64,000 nt of DNA from Siphonodentalium dalli (Eukaryota > Mollusca > Scaphopoda > Gadilida > Siphonodentaliidae): NCBI GenBank assembly GCA_032622095.1, contig CP136061.1:191400369-191464368 (forward strand), read 5' to 3'. Made by a program: the position numbers and the translations under genes. Below the pieces are notes generated by a model that worked only from the letters and a program-made list of their open reading frames with translations, was not told the DNA's origin and made no database searches. Positions 53,301-54,255 of the stretch are shown piece by piece; position 1 is the stretch's first letter; each line of letters opens with the position of its first letter.

Positions 53301-53950
53301 CTGGGCTTGCATTCTAATCCATATAGTTCAGTTGAGGGCTTCTCCTTGGCGGAAAAATATAATATTTATAAATAATATTACTTTTTCCTTAAGGGAAGCC
53401 CGAAACTGAACTATCATAGATCCCTCCCATGGTGGTGCCATTCCCAACCCCGCGACTCGCAAATCTCATGATTAAGTCGGAAATAAAAAACTGACTAGAC
53501 AATAGATAGAATGCGGGTGTATTCATGCGAGACTAATCTGGACACGGATGTGAGTGGGGTCGGCACAGCAATAAAATTTTAACCCTCCTGATTGACACAA
53601 GGCCGGAGACGTAATCCATATAGTTCAGTTTCGGGCTTCCCTTAAGGAAAAAGTAATATTATTTATAAATATTATATTTCTACATCGGCTCAAAACTAAA
53701 ATATATGGACATTAATCTTATTTTAAACCAGGTGAAGGAAATGGACCAGATTATCAAGAAGCGGTATCCTAATTCCCTGCCAGCACTCATGATGGCGGCA
53801 GCAGCCGCTCCTAATGCTGACGAACAGAAAGCACCCTCTGTTCAATATTTTGAAAATAAAGTCAAGAAACTGGAAGCTGACTTGGCAGCAAAAGACGAGG
53901 AAATGGAAGCAAACTTGAGAGCTGTTGAGCAGAAGTACAATGTTGTTAAG
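2273..53950 (+). CDS. CEP162: CEP162-like centrosomal protein, 22 exons, both ends outside the window
   Basis: Homologue of CEP162/KIAA1009/QN1, known in vertebrates as a microtubule-binding protein of the centriole distal end that helps assemble the ciliary transition zone. The identity rests on recalled family features: a DVDYAKLNQEL block (exon 5), a TSQEIEALHKAL block (exon 9), MSKEEIEKLEKEIREQENLI (exon 17) and KKRYPNSLPALM (exon 22). Twenty-two exons, all with AG acceptors and GT donors, sum to 2598 nt and stay in one frame: 866 codons. Codons 1 to about 440 are acidic and Ser/Thr/Pro-rich with little predicted helix; codons from about 444 are Lys/Glu/Gln-rich heptad-like coiled coil. 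The human protein is about 1400 residues, so the start methionine exon and roughly the last third are missing, presumably outside the window. Introns range from about 0.4 to 8.9 kb and hold most of the mobile DNA. No promoter or polyadenylation site is visible. Confidence 0.87.
2633..2760. repeat. Small palindromic element
   Basis: Imperfect inverted repeat: ggacattattagttatctt at the left pairs with agagataacgattttgtcc at the right, and the inner arms tacatggagacttaatacct and aggtattaaatctccatgta also pair. Lies in the intron between exons 1 and 2. Confidence 0.6.
3016..3049 (+). CDS. CEP162: CEP162-like exon 2
   Basis: 34 nt, phase 1 to 2, between tatttccag and gtatgc. The encoded piece reads ISEKSEEDSSK and is acidic. 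Only the phase chain from exon 1 to exon 3 and good splice sites support it. Confidence 0.6.
3050..4813. other. Intron between exons 2 and 3
   Basis: Mostly unrecognised AT-rich intron. It contains a gggccctgcgaatc motif at about 3081 that recurs at 33918 and, inverted, at 36776, and a truncated TTAA-family B element near 4099-4179. Confidence 0.6.
4099..4179. mobile_element. Truncated TTAA-family B mini-element
   Basis: Right end only: gagactcgcatatataag, then the catgaaaggg terminus followed by TTAA. It matches the complete copy at 19191-19430. Confidence 0.65.
4814..4872 (+). CDS. CEP162: CEP162-like exon 3
   Basis: 59 nt, phase 2 to 1, between catttcacag and gtatgt. It encodes NRAAPPIFVTESTDDSHLE, which joins exon 4 as HLEDIQRIEE in the only open frame. 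Confidence 0.7.
4951..5347. mobile_element. TTAA-family A palindromic mini-element
   Basis: Left end aggtactcaatccgatcaga follows TTAA at 4947-4950. Two long complementary arms meet near 5190. The right arm stops around 5347 before the terminal aggtactc complement, so this copy is truncated. Complete copies are at 21577-22024 and 39097-39546. Confidence 0.8.
5410..6720. repeat. Dispersed repeat with diverged tandem subunits
   Basis: Repeated modules: ggtcggatcattatgaa with tggccatcttggatttc in the first half (three diverged rounds), then gataactcgtgacaaaaatc-like modules in the second. Related pieces occur at about 15480-15600, 20615-20790 and 31125-31385. No protein coding is evident. Confidence 0.65.
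6991..7064 (+). CDS. CEP162: CEP162-like exon 4
   Basis: 74 nt, phase 1 to 0, with a good acceptor (gattattcag) and donor gtaaac. It encodes DIQRIEEKVGAETLDEMADK followed by QKFFE, just before the conserved block of exon 5. Confidence 0.85.
7065..8323. other. Intron, little recognised
   Basis: Contains a copy of the gcgcgaattcaaa / gagcgaaaaata repeat (about 7330-7415), which recurs at about 33190 and 33720. Otherwise no gene or clear element. Confidence 0.5.
8324..9074. repeat. Dispersed element with 191-bp tandem units
   Basis: Three tandem units start at 8399, 8590 and 8781 (period 191), each opening gagattgggtaccttcatgg; the third is shortened. The block is preceded by a cgtccgtccgtgc-rich stretch and bracketed by gtcccccga and tcgggggac (8326 and about 9066), which may be short inverted ends. 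Parallel ORFs of 61-98 codons are by-products of the repeat. Confidence 0.75.
9549..9804. repeat. Minisatellite, 32-bp unit, eight copies
   Basis: Eight near-identical units start at 9549 and every 32 bp to 9773, each containing tttgcactgatgtgtacact. Variation is almost limited to one A/G site near the unit end. Confidence 0.97.
10000..10143 (+). CDS. CEP162: CEP162-like exon 5, conserved VDYAKLNQEL block
   Basis: 144 nt, phase 0 to 0, between ggttttacag and gtatga. It starts GLEDHDDVDYAKLNQELSQT, the best recognised N-terminal block of the family (acidic run, then DYxKLNxEL). The rest is Ser/Gly-rich and acidic (product codons 79-126). Confidence 0.95.
10198..10292. mobile_element. TA-family mini-element, left half
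   Basis: Single arm: gtgccctaaataatcgactc to ccattcatcggaa. Matches the left arm of the complete copy at 38155-38366; the right arm is absent. Confidence 0.85.
10605..10980. repeat. Dispersed repeat, 5-prime type
   Basis: Starts near ggcaggcaggcaggttttta, then tctgtccgtctaactg and a repeated cgctccataacat. Resembles the heads at about 19975 and 35750. Only nucleotide-level repetition is visible. Confidence 0.5.
10985..11580. repeat. Dispersed repeat with four gatgataactttag modules
   Basis: Four diverged modules of about 140-150 bp, each with a ttccggatgataactttag-like start and an aatacaggtcaagttcgaat-like middle. Related sequence lies at 35755-36000 and 37520-37885, and its likely 3-prime end (tgccctagcaatgctctt) at about 13065. 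Confidence 0.7.
11701..11725 (+). CDS. CEP162: CEP162-like micro-exon 6
   Basis: Only 25 nt, phase 0 to 1, encoding AAQHLLSN. It has a strong acceptor (gtttcatttcag) and donor gtatgt. Joined to exon 7 it gives AAQHLLSNVLLDSVDSS, which fits the family. Confidence 0.78.
11726..13486. other. Intron between exons 6 and 7
   Basis: Mostly unrecognised. A ggttcgaaatcc sequence near 12059 is one mismatch from a tRNA B box, but there is no partnering A box. About 12890-13085 is the end of the dispersed repeat seen at 10985. Confidence 0.5.
13487..13624 (+). CDS. CEP162: CEP162-like exon 7
   Basis: 138 nt, phase 1 to 1. It encodes LLDSVDSSINTTQSPKATGK then IIELPAENDKELNGFSVPNT and a short tail. Acceptor ttgcag, donor gttaga (the weaker of the pair). 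The LLDSVDS stretch is family-like. Confidence 0.9.
13771..13922. mobile_element. TA-family mini-element with internal deletion
   Basis: Left arm nearly complete (taatgccctaaataatcgac onward), then most of the right arm is missing apart from the outer ggttaaggagtcgattattt end. Confidence 0.88.
14045..14265. repeat. Palindromic element
   Basis: Outer arms cttactcaattgtgaaacaa and ttgtttcacaattgagaaat are complementary, as are catcaaaccctg and cagggtttgatg. Two ~75-bp arms around a ~70-bp centre. Confidence 0.7.
14443..14944. mobile_element. Small inverted-repeat element, about 500 bp
   Basis: Ends tactgtttacacccatcagt and cagatgggtgtatacagta pair, and the inner stretches with ataagcccaacccc and ggtaagcccagtcc pair loosely. 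TA at both ends suggests a TA target. Confidence 0.65.
15175..15848. mobile_element. TA-family mini-element split by a nested insertion
   Basis: Left part cagtaatcgactccttaacc to ccaactaaatcag (to about 15269), right part ctgactaaatcctgaaaatt to attactt (from about 15780). The gap is a separate insertion of about 510 bp. Confidence 0.85.
15270..15779. mobile_element. Nested insertion with G10/C12-type ends
   Basis: Starts with ten G then tcggaaaaaaaattcaggca; ends ccggaatttttttttcac and about a dozen C. The ends are imperfect inverted repeats sharing gcacgtatg / catacgtgc. It contains a fragment of the tggccatcttggatttc repeat, so it may itself be composite. Confidence 0.65.
16202..16397. 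mobile_element. TTAA-family C palindrome, near perfect
   Basis: ccctttcagtgccaagtc to gacttggcactgaaaggg between TTAA at 16198-16201 and TTAA at 16398-16401. The arms (about 85-90 bp) differ at very few positions around a short loop. A half copy lies at about 45749-45847. Confidence 0.92.
16689..16739 (+). CDS. CEP162: Probable small cassette exon 8 (51 nt)
   Basis: 51 nt, phase 1 to 1, following tatttccttacag and ending before gtactg. It encodes RGIPANKTQQDLYYYK in the same frame as its neighbours. Being a multiple of three and phase-symmetric, it can be skipped without a frameshift, giving G instead of the D...S junction. It is not confirmed by a recalled family match. Confidence 0.6.
16857..17310. 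mobile_element. TTAA-family D element carrying a nested TA-family copy
   Basis: Left end ttaaccctttttatactaaa and right end tttagtatagaaagggtta are complementary. The element contains ataataagttcaacaaacg pairing with cttattatctgaac. A complete TA-family element (17073-17273) sits inside it. Related fragments are near 19500-19850, 30598-30750, 31460-31520 and 40806-40870. Confidence 0.75.
17073..17273. mobile_element. Complete TA-family mini-element
   Basis: 201 bp, cagtaatgccctaatttatc to gattaattagggcattactg, flanked by TA on both sides. Near-perfect palindrome with a tight centre (ggaaagctttcc). Confidence 0.93.
18059..18240. mobile_element. TA-family mini-element, shortened centre
   Basis: cagtaatgctctaaataatc to ttatttagggcattattg, TA on both sides. 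The centre is deleted and the right arm contains a small local duplication (ggactcgttaggagtcg). Confidence 0.9.
18157..18718. repeat. 281-bp tandem duplication
   Basis: 18157-18437 is repeated at 18438-18718 with only a few differences. The unit starts inside the right arm of the TA-family element and includes about 200 bp of flanking intron, so the second copy carries an orphan right arm. Confidence 0.95.
18719..19190. other. Intron, nothing recognised
   Basis: AT-rich, without palindromes or an exon candidate. Confidence 0.55.
19191..19430. mobile_element. Complete TTAA-family B element
   Basis: cccttccatgactggagc to gctcctatcatgaaaggg with TTAA at both ends. Inside are repeated inverted pieces of ctcatatatgcgagtctccc and gggagcctcacatatataag. 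A second near-complete copy is at 23845-24066; fragments near 4099, 21423, 22375 and 41617. Confidence 0.88.
19500..19850. repeat. TTAA-family D-related fragment
   Basis: Shares attggaatagtctattattc, tttggagggatgtccaggaa and the complementary ataagctcaac / gaatttattatct with 16857-17310. A second partial copy follows near 19850-19960. Ends not clear. Confidence 0.6.
19975..21100. repeat. Mixed dispersed repeats
   Basis: Head-type sequence (tatgcccagtttaaaaaaaa, then cgtctgtctgtcagggtgtc), then a taattatcccccgcaaac / ggcagggggtatac hairpin near 20375, then pieces of the tggccaccatcagccatctt family. Only short ORFs, none family-like. Confidence 0.55.
21112..21420. mobile_element. Degraded TTAA-family A copy
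   Basis: Begins aggtactcaatccgaacaga after TTAA (21108-21111), contains tttctttggctttgggggta, then decays before the second arm; a gataactctaaaatcaag remnant is near 21380. Confidence 0.7.
21577..22024. mobile_element. Complete TTAA-family A element
   Basis: 448 bp, aggtactcaatccgatcaga to tctgttcagattgagtacct. TTAA on the left, ATAA (one change) on the right. Centre ataaccacttgattttagag. It lies 68 bp before exon 9. Confidence 0.9.
22093..22269 (+). CDS. CEP162: CEP162-like exon 9, TSQEIEALHKAL block
   Basis: 177 nt, phase 1 to 1, between ttcactctttag and gtattg. It encodes FIGTNTSQEIEALHKALREV followed by GMSTTVVNGMDPDDYDVDEV and an acidic, Ser/Lys-rich end. The TSQEIEALHKAL helix is a family feature. 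Confidence 0.95.
22631..22842. mobile_element. Complete TA-family mini-element
   Basis: 212 bp, cagtaatgctctaattaatc to aattagggcattactg with TA on both sides; the centre is gaaagctctcgccgagagcc. Confidence 0.93.
22843..23449. other. Intron before exon 10
   Basis: Around 22870-23000 an imperfect inverted repeat (ttccgagaatgactttaaat... with ...gaattatttaacgtatttct) surrounds gcgctaacgc. The rest is unrecognised. Confidence 0.5.
23450..23587 (+). CDS. CEP162: CEP162-like exon 10
   Basis: 138 nt, phase 1 to 1, between atattccttcag and gtgggt. It encodes KDRTVEDILREMAAIEAKAK then QENQQAYDVKLTSDYVSPKH. The first half is probably helical. Confidence 0.95.
23845..24066. mobile_element. TTAA-family B element
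   Basis: cccttccttgactggagctt to catgaaaggg then TTAA. Same inverted ctcttatatatgtgag pieces as the copy at 19191. The left flank has TTA only. Confidence 0.82.
24330..24960 (+). pseudogene. Degraded non-LTR retrotransposon (LINE) reverse transcriptase fragment
   Basis: Frame-broken translation carries SRLFADDTIVS (the catalytic ADD motif of reverse transcriptases), then KYLGITISKD, NKANASLIFIRRNIR, ELAYKTFVRPSLEY and MVQHRAV, the usual order of the thumb region in jockey/CR1-like LINEs. Stops and indels interrupt the frame (for example a stop after PSLEY, and a deleted stretch between the ADD motif and KYLG). It is a 5-prime-truncated dead copy in sense orientation within the intron after exon 10. 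Confidence 0.85.
25613..25689 (+). CDS. CEP162: CEP162-like exon 11
   Basis: 77 nt, phase 1 to 0, between atttatttttag and a consensus gtgagt donor. It encodes LQRQGDIDDPDKLDSEKLYK followed by DVTGV. The frame runs on into the intron until 25881, but the donor and the continuation in exon 12 favour splicing at 25689. The next intron contains element 1. Confidence 0.93.
25826..26015 (+). repeat. Left inverted terminal repeat of element 1
   Basis: Complementary with few mismatches to 30256-30446. Contains actgaactatatgg, shared by all four related elements, and gtcatctcccaatgtcca. Confidence 0.92.
26221..26780. repeat. Internal duplicated leader module of element 1
   Basis: Two diverged copies (about 26230-26410 and 26605-26780), each with atatgactaaagacgct, then a tatcac-aaatta-gtgactta core and ctgacggctt. 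One copy is present in element 4 (about 54830-54980). Confidence 0.75.
27200..27530. repeat. Module shared by elements 1 and 4
   Basis: cgtaattagcactcggggcg, then ggttggggctacccatcgaa and gtgcgctccctggactatcg. Element 4 has three copies or part-copies (about 55315, 55780 and 56935). Overlapping minus-strand ORFs are open in more than one frame, so no protein is called. Confidence 0.8.
27917..27990 (+). other. tRNA-like module in element 1
   Basis: gtcgctgtagccgagtggtt resembles the 5-prime part and A box of a class II (Ser/Leu-type) tRNA. It continues ggccatcggactgcaaactg, with a degenerate B box (gaccaggtattcaaa). The equivalent place in element 4 (57196-57285) has a better B box (gggttcgacc). 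It is a tRNA-derived sequence, not a functional tRNA: the arms do not close properly. Confidence 0.6.
30104..30201. repeat. Internal complementary region of element 1
   Basis: The first half (gttcagtgggcaagatacct then ttgacggagata) is the complement of 25812-25845. The second half (caatattttt to actgaact) is the complement of the right end to 30486. The junction is at the shared tat near 30139. Confidence 0.88.
30256..30446 (-). repeat. Right inverted terminal repeat of element 1
   Basis: Complement of 25826-26015. It runs outward to atagttcagtgggcaagata; the sequence beyond (cttctaggagata...) differs from the left end but matches the internal complementary region. Confidence 0.92.
30590..31560. 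repeat. Repeat fragments after element 1
   Basis: 30598-30750 matches TTAA-family D. About 31125-31385 is a piece of the tggatcattatgaaatttgt / ggccgctggtggtcatgatt repeat, partly inverted. 31460-31520 carries the family D right end (tttcctaagggaattatcgt). Confidence 0.65.
31561..33917. other. Intron, nothing recognised
   Basis: No exon candidate in phase and no palindromic family. Two copies of a gtgcacgaaattc / gagcgaaaaata repeat are near 33190 (inverted or diverged) and 33710-33790. Confidence 0.5.
33918..33985. repeat. Left member of an inverted pair around exons 12-13
   Basis: gggccctgcgaatcggcact through cacatattcaaaatctgata is complementary to about 36710-36776, with mismatches. The core gggccctgcgaatc also occurs once near 3081. 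Confidence 0.75.
34580..34676 (+). CDS. CEP162: CEP162-like exon 12
   Basis: 97 nt, phase 0 to 1, following ttcccattatag and ending before gtttgt. It encodes TVSHRKHEKKGKMMSNSQDV then KEKTSDQPHGRG. It is required by phase: exon 11 ends in phase 0 and exon 13 starts in phase 1. The region is hydrophilic and basic. Confidence 0.82.
35111..35236 (+). CDS. CEP162: CEP162-like exon 13
   Basis: 126 nt, phase 1 to 1, between acggattacag and gtatga. It encodes a basic Ser/Pro-rich segment (KRRRDKFQHIQSSGYGHSSP, then SKSPARGRRTTSPPT). SP and TP motifs suggest possible phosphorylation, which is inference only. Confidence 0.92.
35750..36005. repeat. Dispersed gatgataactttag repeat
   Basis: Head ttatacgcccatttgaaaaa, cgtctgtccgtc, then one ctggatgataactttaga module. 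Related to 10985-11580 and 37520-37885. Confidence 0.65.
36700..36778. repeat. Right member of an inverted pair around exons 12-13
   Basis: Complement of 33918-33985, ending gacgattcgcagggccct. It lies 36 bp before the exon 14 acceptor. Confidence 0.75.
36814..36935 (+). CDS. CEP162: CEP162-like exon 14
   Basis: 122 nt, phase 1 to 0. It encodes SPSPRGKTVTKSKTQSRNQE then PDALELFANYMNEKHKILPE. Acceptor tattttcacag, donor gtaaat. A TA-family mini-element begins only 14 bp after its last base. Confidence 0.95.
36949..37085. mobile_element. TA-family mini-element next to the exon 14 donor
   Basis: 137 bp internally deleted copy (cagtaatgccctaaataatt to ttagggcaattattg), starting 14 bp after the last base of exon 14. 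Confidence 0.9.
37520..37885. repeat. Dispersed gatgataactttag repeat
   Basis: Head tatacgcttcttgaaaaaac, two ccggatgataactttag modules, and the end ccgtgccctagcaatgctct. The 102-codon ORF over it is repeat-derived. Confidence 0.7.
38155..38366. mobile_element. Complete TA-family mini-element (best copy)
   Basis: 212 bp, cagtaatgccctaagtaatc to gattacttagggcattactg, TA on both sides. Arms of about 100 bp are nearly perfect complements around ctctcagtgagag. Length, TA flanks and lack of ORFs fit a Tc1/mariner-type MITE. Confidence 0.95.
38481..38619 (+). CDS. CEP162: CEP162-like exon 15
   Basis: 139 nt, phase 0 to 1, between tctctttcag and gtcagt. It encodes AMISTDEPSIISSWRENQPI then NQSLITDVKDWQERYHETKK. 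The coiled-coil half begins here (product codon about 444). Confidence 0.95.
38690..39070. repeat. Palindromic gaggtccccat-family repeat
   Basis: cagaatgaggtccccatagg with gggtgaatttagtgacgc, then the inverted caccaaattcaccctctggg and cctcattctgc. A second round begins near 39005. The same family is at 39885-40285. Confidence 0.75.
39097..39546. mobile_element. Complete TTAA-family A element (best copy)
   Basis: 450 bp, aggtactccatccgatcaga to cttatcagattgagtacct with TTAA on both sides (39093-39096 and 39547-39550). Nearly complementary arms around ataataaccacttg. TTAA duplication suggests a piggyBac-type MITE. Confidence 0.92.
39737..39849 (+). CDS. CEP162: CEP162-like exon 16, coiled coil
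   Basis: 113 nt, phase 1 to 0, between gtcttcag and gtattt. It encodes AAMSTMERDYERNIEAQKLK and then a Lys/Glu-rich heptad-like stretch ending ENFVLAAK. Confidence 0.95.
39885..40285. repeat. Second palindromic gaggtccccag-family copy
   Basis: Two inverted blocks: 39891-39980 (gaatgaggtccccagagggt / accctctagggacctcattc) and 40187-40275 (same motifs). It starts about 40 bp after exon 16. The 82- and 69-codon ORFs are repeat-derived. Confidence 0.75.
40650..40870. repeat. Short tandem units and TTAA-family D end before exon 17
   Basis: Three diverged units with cactggactgcgtatt / actggactacgggtt (about 40675-40806), then the family D right end (gaacatttcctaagggaact to tagtatagaaaggg) immediately before the exon 17 acceptor. 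Confidence 0.65.
40900..41147 (+). CDS. CEP162: CEP162-like exon 17, conserved coiled coil
   Basis: 248 nt, phase 0 to 2, between attatttcag and gtatgt. It contains GMSKEEIEKLEKEIREQENL and GYQSENKRLYEEIKKLQ, among the most conserved parts of the family. It is a continuous heptad-like coiled coil (product codons 528-610). Confidence 0.97.
41610..41790. mobile_element. Partial TTAA-family B copy
   Basis: taccctttcatgacatgagc at the left, then the ttatatatgcgagtctccca and ttatatgcgaggctcccc pieces. The right end is lost. Confidence 0.65.
41878..42031 (+). CDS. CEP162: CEP162-like exon 18
   Basis: 154 nt, phase 2 to 0, between tatctcacag and gtgaga. It encodes SKLEQRELELKNKGLITSPY then MQQQIAAGNTTTATLGAERI and a return to coiled coil. 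The Gly/Thr-rich middle breaks the helix. Confidence 0.96.
42337..42422. repeat. 34-bp tandem repeat, about 2.5 units
   Basis: Units start at 42337, 42371 and 42405 and contain atcgtcttttgacgtctttt with gttgtagcgtccat. Confidence 0.9.
42480..43260. repeat. Two diverged direct copies within the intron after exon 18
   Basis: About 42515-42670 and 42970-43145 share ctgataaaatg-like and tgacaaaatgaaaacaaacg ... acacgtggtt stretches. No coding potential is recognised. Confidence 0.6.
43261..44489. other. Intron, nothing recognised
   Basis: No exon candidate and no clear repeat. Confidence 0.5.
44490..45115. repeat. Composite palindromic region
   Basis: ataataataataacatgatt at the left and gtcatgttattactattatt at the right form an outer inverted pair. 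Inside is a hairpin (ctccattatcggacctcctt / ggaggtccgataatggag, 44523-44618) and a TTAA-flanked element at 44738-45072. Confidence 0.65.
44738..45072. mobile_element. TTAA-family E element
   Basis: ccctttggagagtatct to actcgccaaaggg between TTAA at 44734-44737 and 45073-45076. Near each end are palindromes (cgtcatatatatgacg and gacatatatgtc). Confidence 0.75.
45142..45252. mobile_element. TA-family mini-element, right half
   Basis: cagtgagagctttccgatgc to ttatttagggcattact. The left arm is absent. Confidence 0.87.
45574..45723 (+). CDS. CEP162: CEP162-like exon 19, coiled coil
   Basis: 150 nt, phase 0 to 0, between tattttcgtag and gtaagt. It encodes KNEEYAKREQSISDKSRAEL then EHHLEKLINDRANLEQQLEN and SKKIRPEQAR. 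Heptad-like throughout. Confidence 0.95.
45749..45847. mobile_element. TTAA-family C half copy
   Basis: ttaaccctttcagtgccaag to gtgatgaaaagagctctta, matching the left arm of 16202-16397. It starts 25 bp after exon 19. Confidence 0.85.
45848..46931. other. Intron before exon 20, nothing recognised
   Basis: No clear element. About 46330-46420 has gacgggggttcgactaatca-type sequence without tRNA structure. Confidence 0.5.
46932..47093 (+). CDS. CEP162: CEP162-like exon 20, coiled coil
   Basis: 162 nt, phase 0 to 0, between aatcgtttcag and gtattt. It encodes MIEDKYEHELEKHRNKIKWY then VKNQELLDKSSQTLKTKEEE. The leading ATG is an internal Met, not a start. Confidence 0.96.
47500..47583 (+). CDS. 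CEP162: CEP162-like exon 21, coiled coil
   Basis: 84 nt, phase 0 to 0, between ctaaattag and gtactg. It encodes AGQKLEENKLRSRERAADAK then KVQDLERQ. Element 2 fills most of the following intron. Confidence 0.93.
47584..48623. other. Intron sequence before element 2
   Basis: AT-rich, with a weak inverted pair (gtgacgtccttgactggttc / gaactgacgtcacatg, about 47800-47850). No gene. Confidence 0.55.
50328..52490. repeat. Five ~180-bp internal repeats of element 2
   Basis: Copies at about 50328-50505, 51267-51445, 51933-52128, 52142-52320 and 52323-52485. Each runs from ctgggtggggaagact through cttccccatggtgcagtgg and cctggaatcgtaatacctt to tccaggccactcc. The last two are direct tandems with a 181-bp offset. 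All minus- and plus-strand ORFs here follow the repeat. Confidence 0.92.
53316..53413. repeat. Internal complementary region of element 2
   Basis: ccatatagttcagttgaggg matches the complement of 48640-48665. tccttaagggaagcccgaaa matches the complement of 53622-53650. The region is itself an imperfect hairpin. Confidence 0.88.
53732..53950 (+). CDS. CEP162: CEP162-like exon 22, RYPNSLPALM block
   Basis: 219 nt, phase 0 to 0 (product codons 794-866). It opens VKEMDQIIKKRYPNSLPALM, a hallmark of the family, then an Ala-rich linker and more coiled coil ending VEQKYNVVK. The acceptor is only about 50 bp from the right end of element 2. The last 19 exon bases and the gtgagg donor are part of a 37-bp unit present three times. 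No later exon was found to 64000. Confidence 0.96.
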
Positions 53951-54042
53951 GTGAGGTAGCTGTACTTTGAAGTACAATGTTGTTAAGGTGAGGTAGCTGT
54001 ACTTTGAAGTACAATGTTGTTAAGGTGAGGTAGCTGTACTTT
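53932..54042 (+). repeat. 37-bp unit, three copies, spanning the exon 22 donor
   Basis: Units at 53932, 53969 and 54006: gaagtacaatgttgttaagg then tgaggtagctgtacttt. The first supplies the last 19 exon bases and the donor at 53951. Copies two and three contain identical donors at 53988 and 54025. Using either would retain 37 or 74 bp and a TAG right after the normal junction. Confidence 0.96.
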
Positions 54043-54043
54043 T

Positions 54044-54255
54044 CAGTAATGCCCCAAATAATCAACTCCTAAACCACAGCAGAATTATGGGTAATTTTTC
54101 AGGATTTAGTTGGATATATGGATTGTTGCCATTCACCGGAAATCTCTCAGTGAGAGCTTTCTGATGATGGCAACAAGCCATATATCCGACTAAATCCTGA
54201 AAAATTACCCATGATTCTGCTGTAGTTAAGGAGTCAATTACTTAGGGCATTACTC
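54044..54255. mobile_element. Complete TA-family mini-element
   Basis: 212 bp, cagtaatgccccaaataatc to gtcaattacttagggcatta, around ctctcagtgagag. More diverged than the copy at 38155. It lies just downstream of exon 22. Confidence 0.92.

Larger units (their letters stand above)
48624..53679. mobile_element. Element 2: DIRS-like element, non-coding, about 5.1 kb
   Basis: Inverted terminal repeats about 48649-48800 and 53481-53630 (actgaactatatggattacg inward). The internal complementary region 53316-53413 copies, inverted, this element's own left outer sequence (gggcttctccttggcgg) joined to its right outer sequence (ttccttaagggaagcccga). Both genomic junctions fall in a TTT. The ends differ from elements 1 and 4 but share family features with element 3. 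The interior carries five ~180-bp repeats and ORFs up to 140 codons with no recognised domain. It fills the intron between exons 21 and 22; its right end is about 50 bp from the exon 22 acceptor. Confidence 0.8.
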
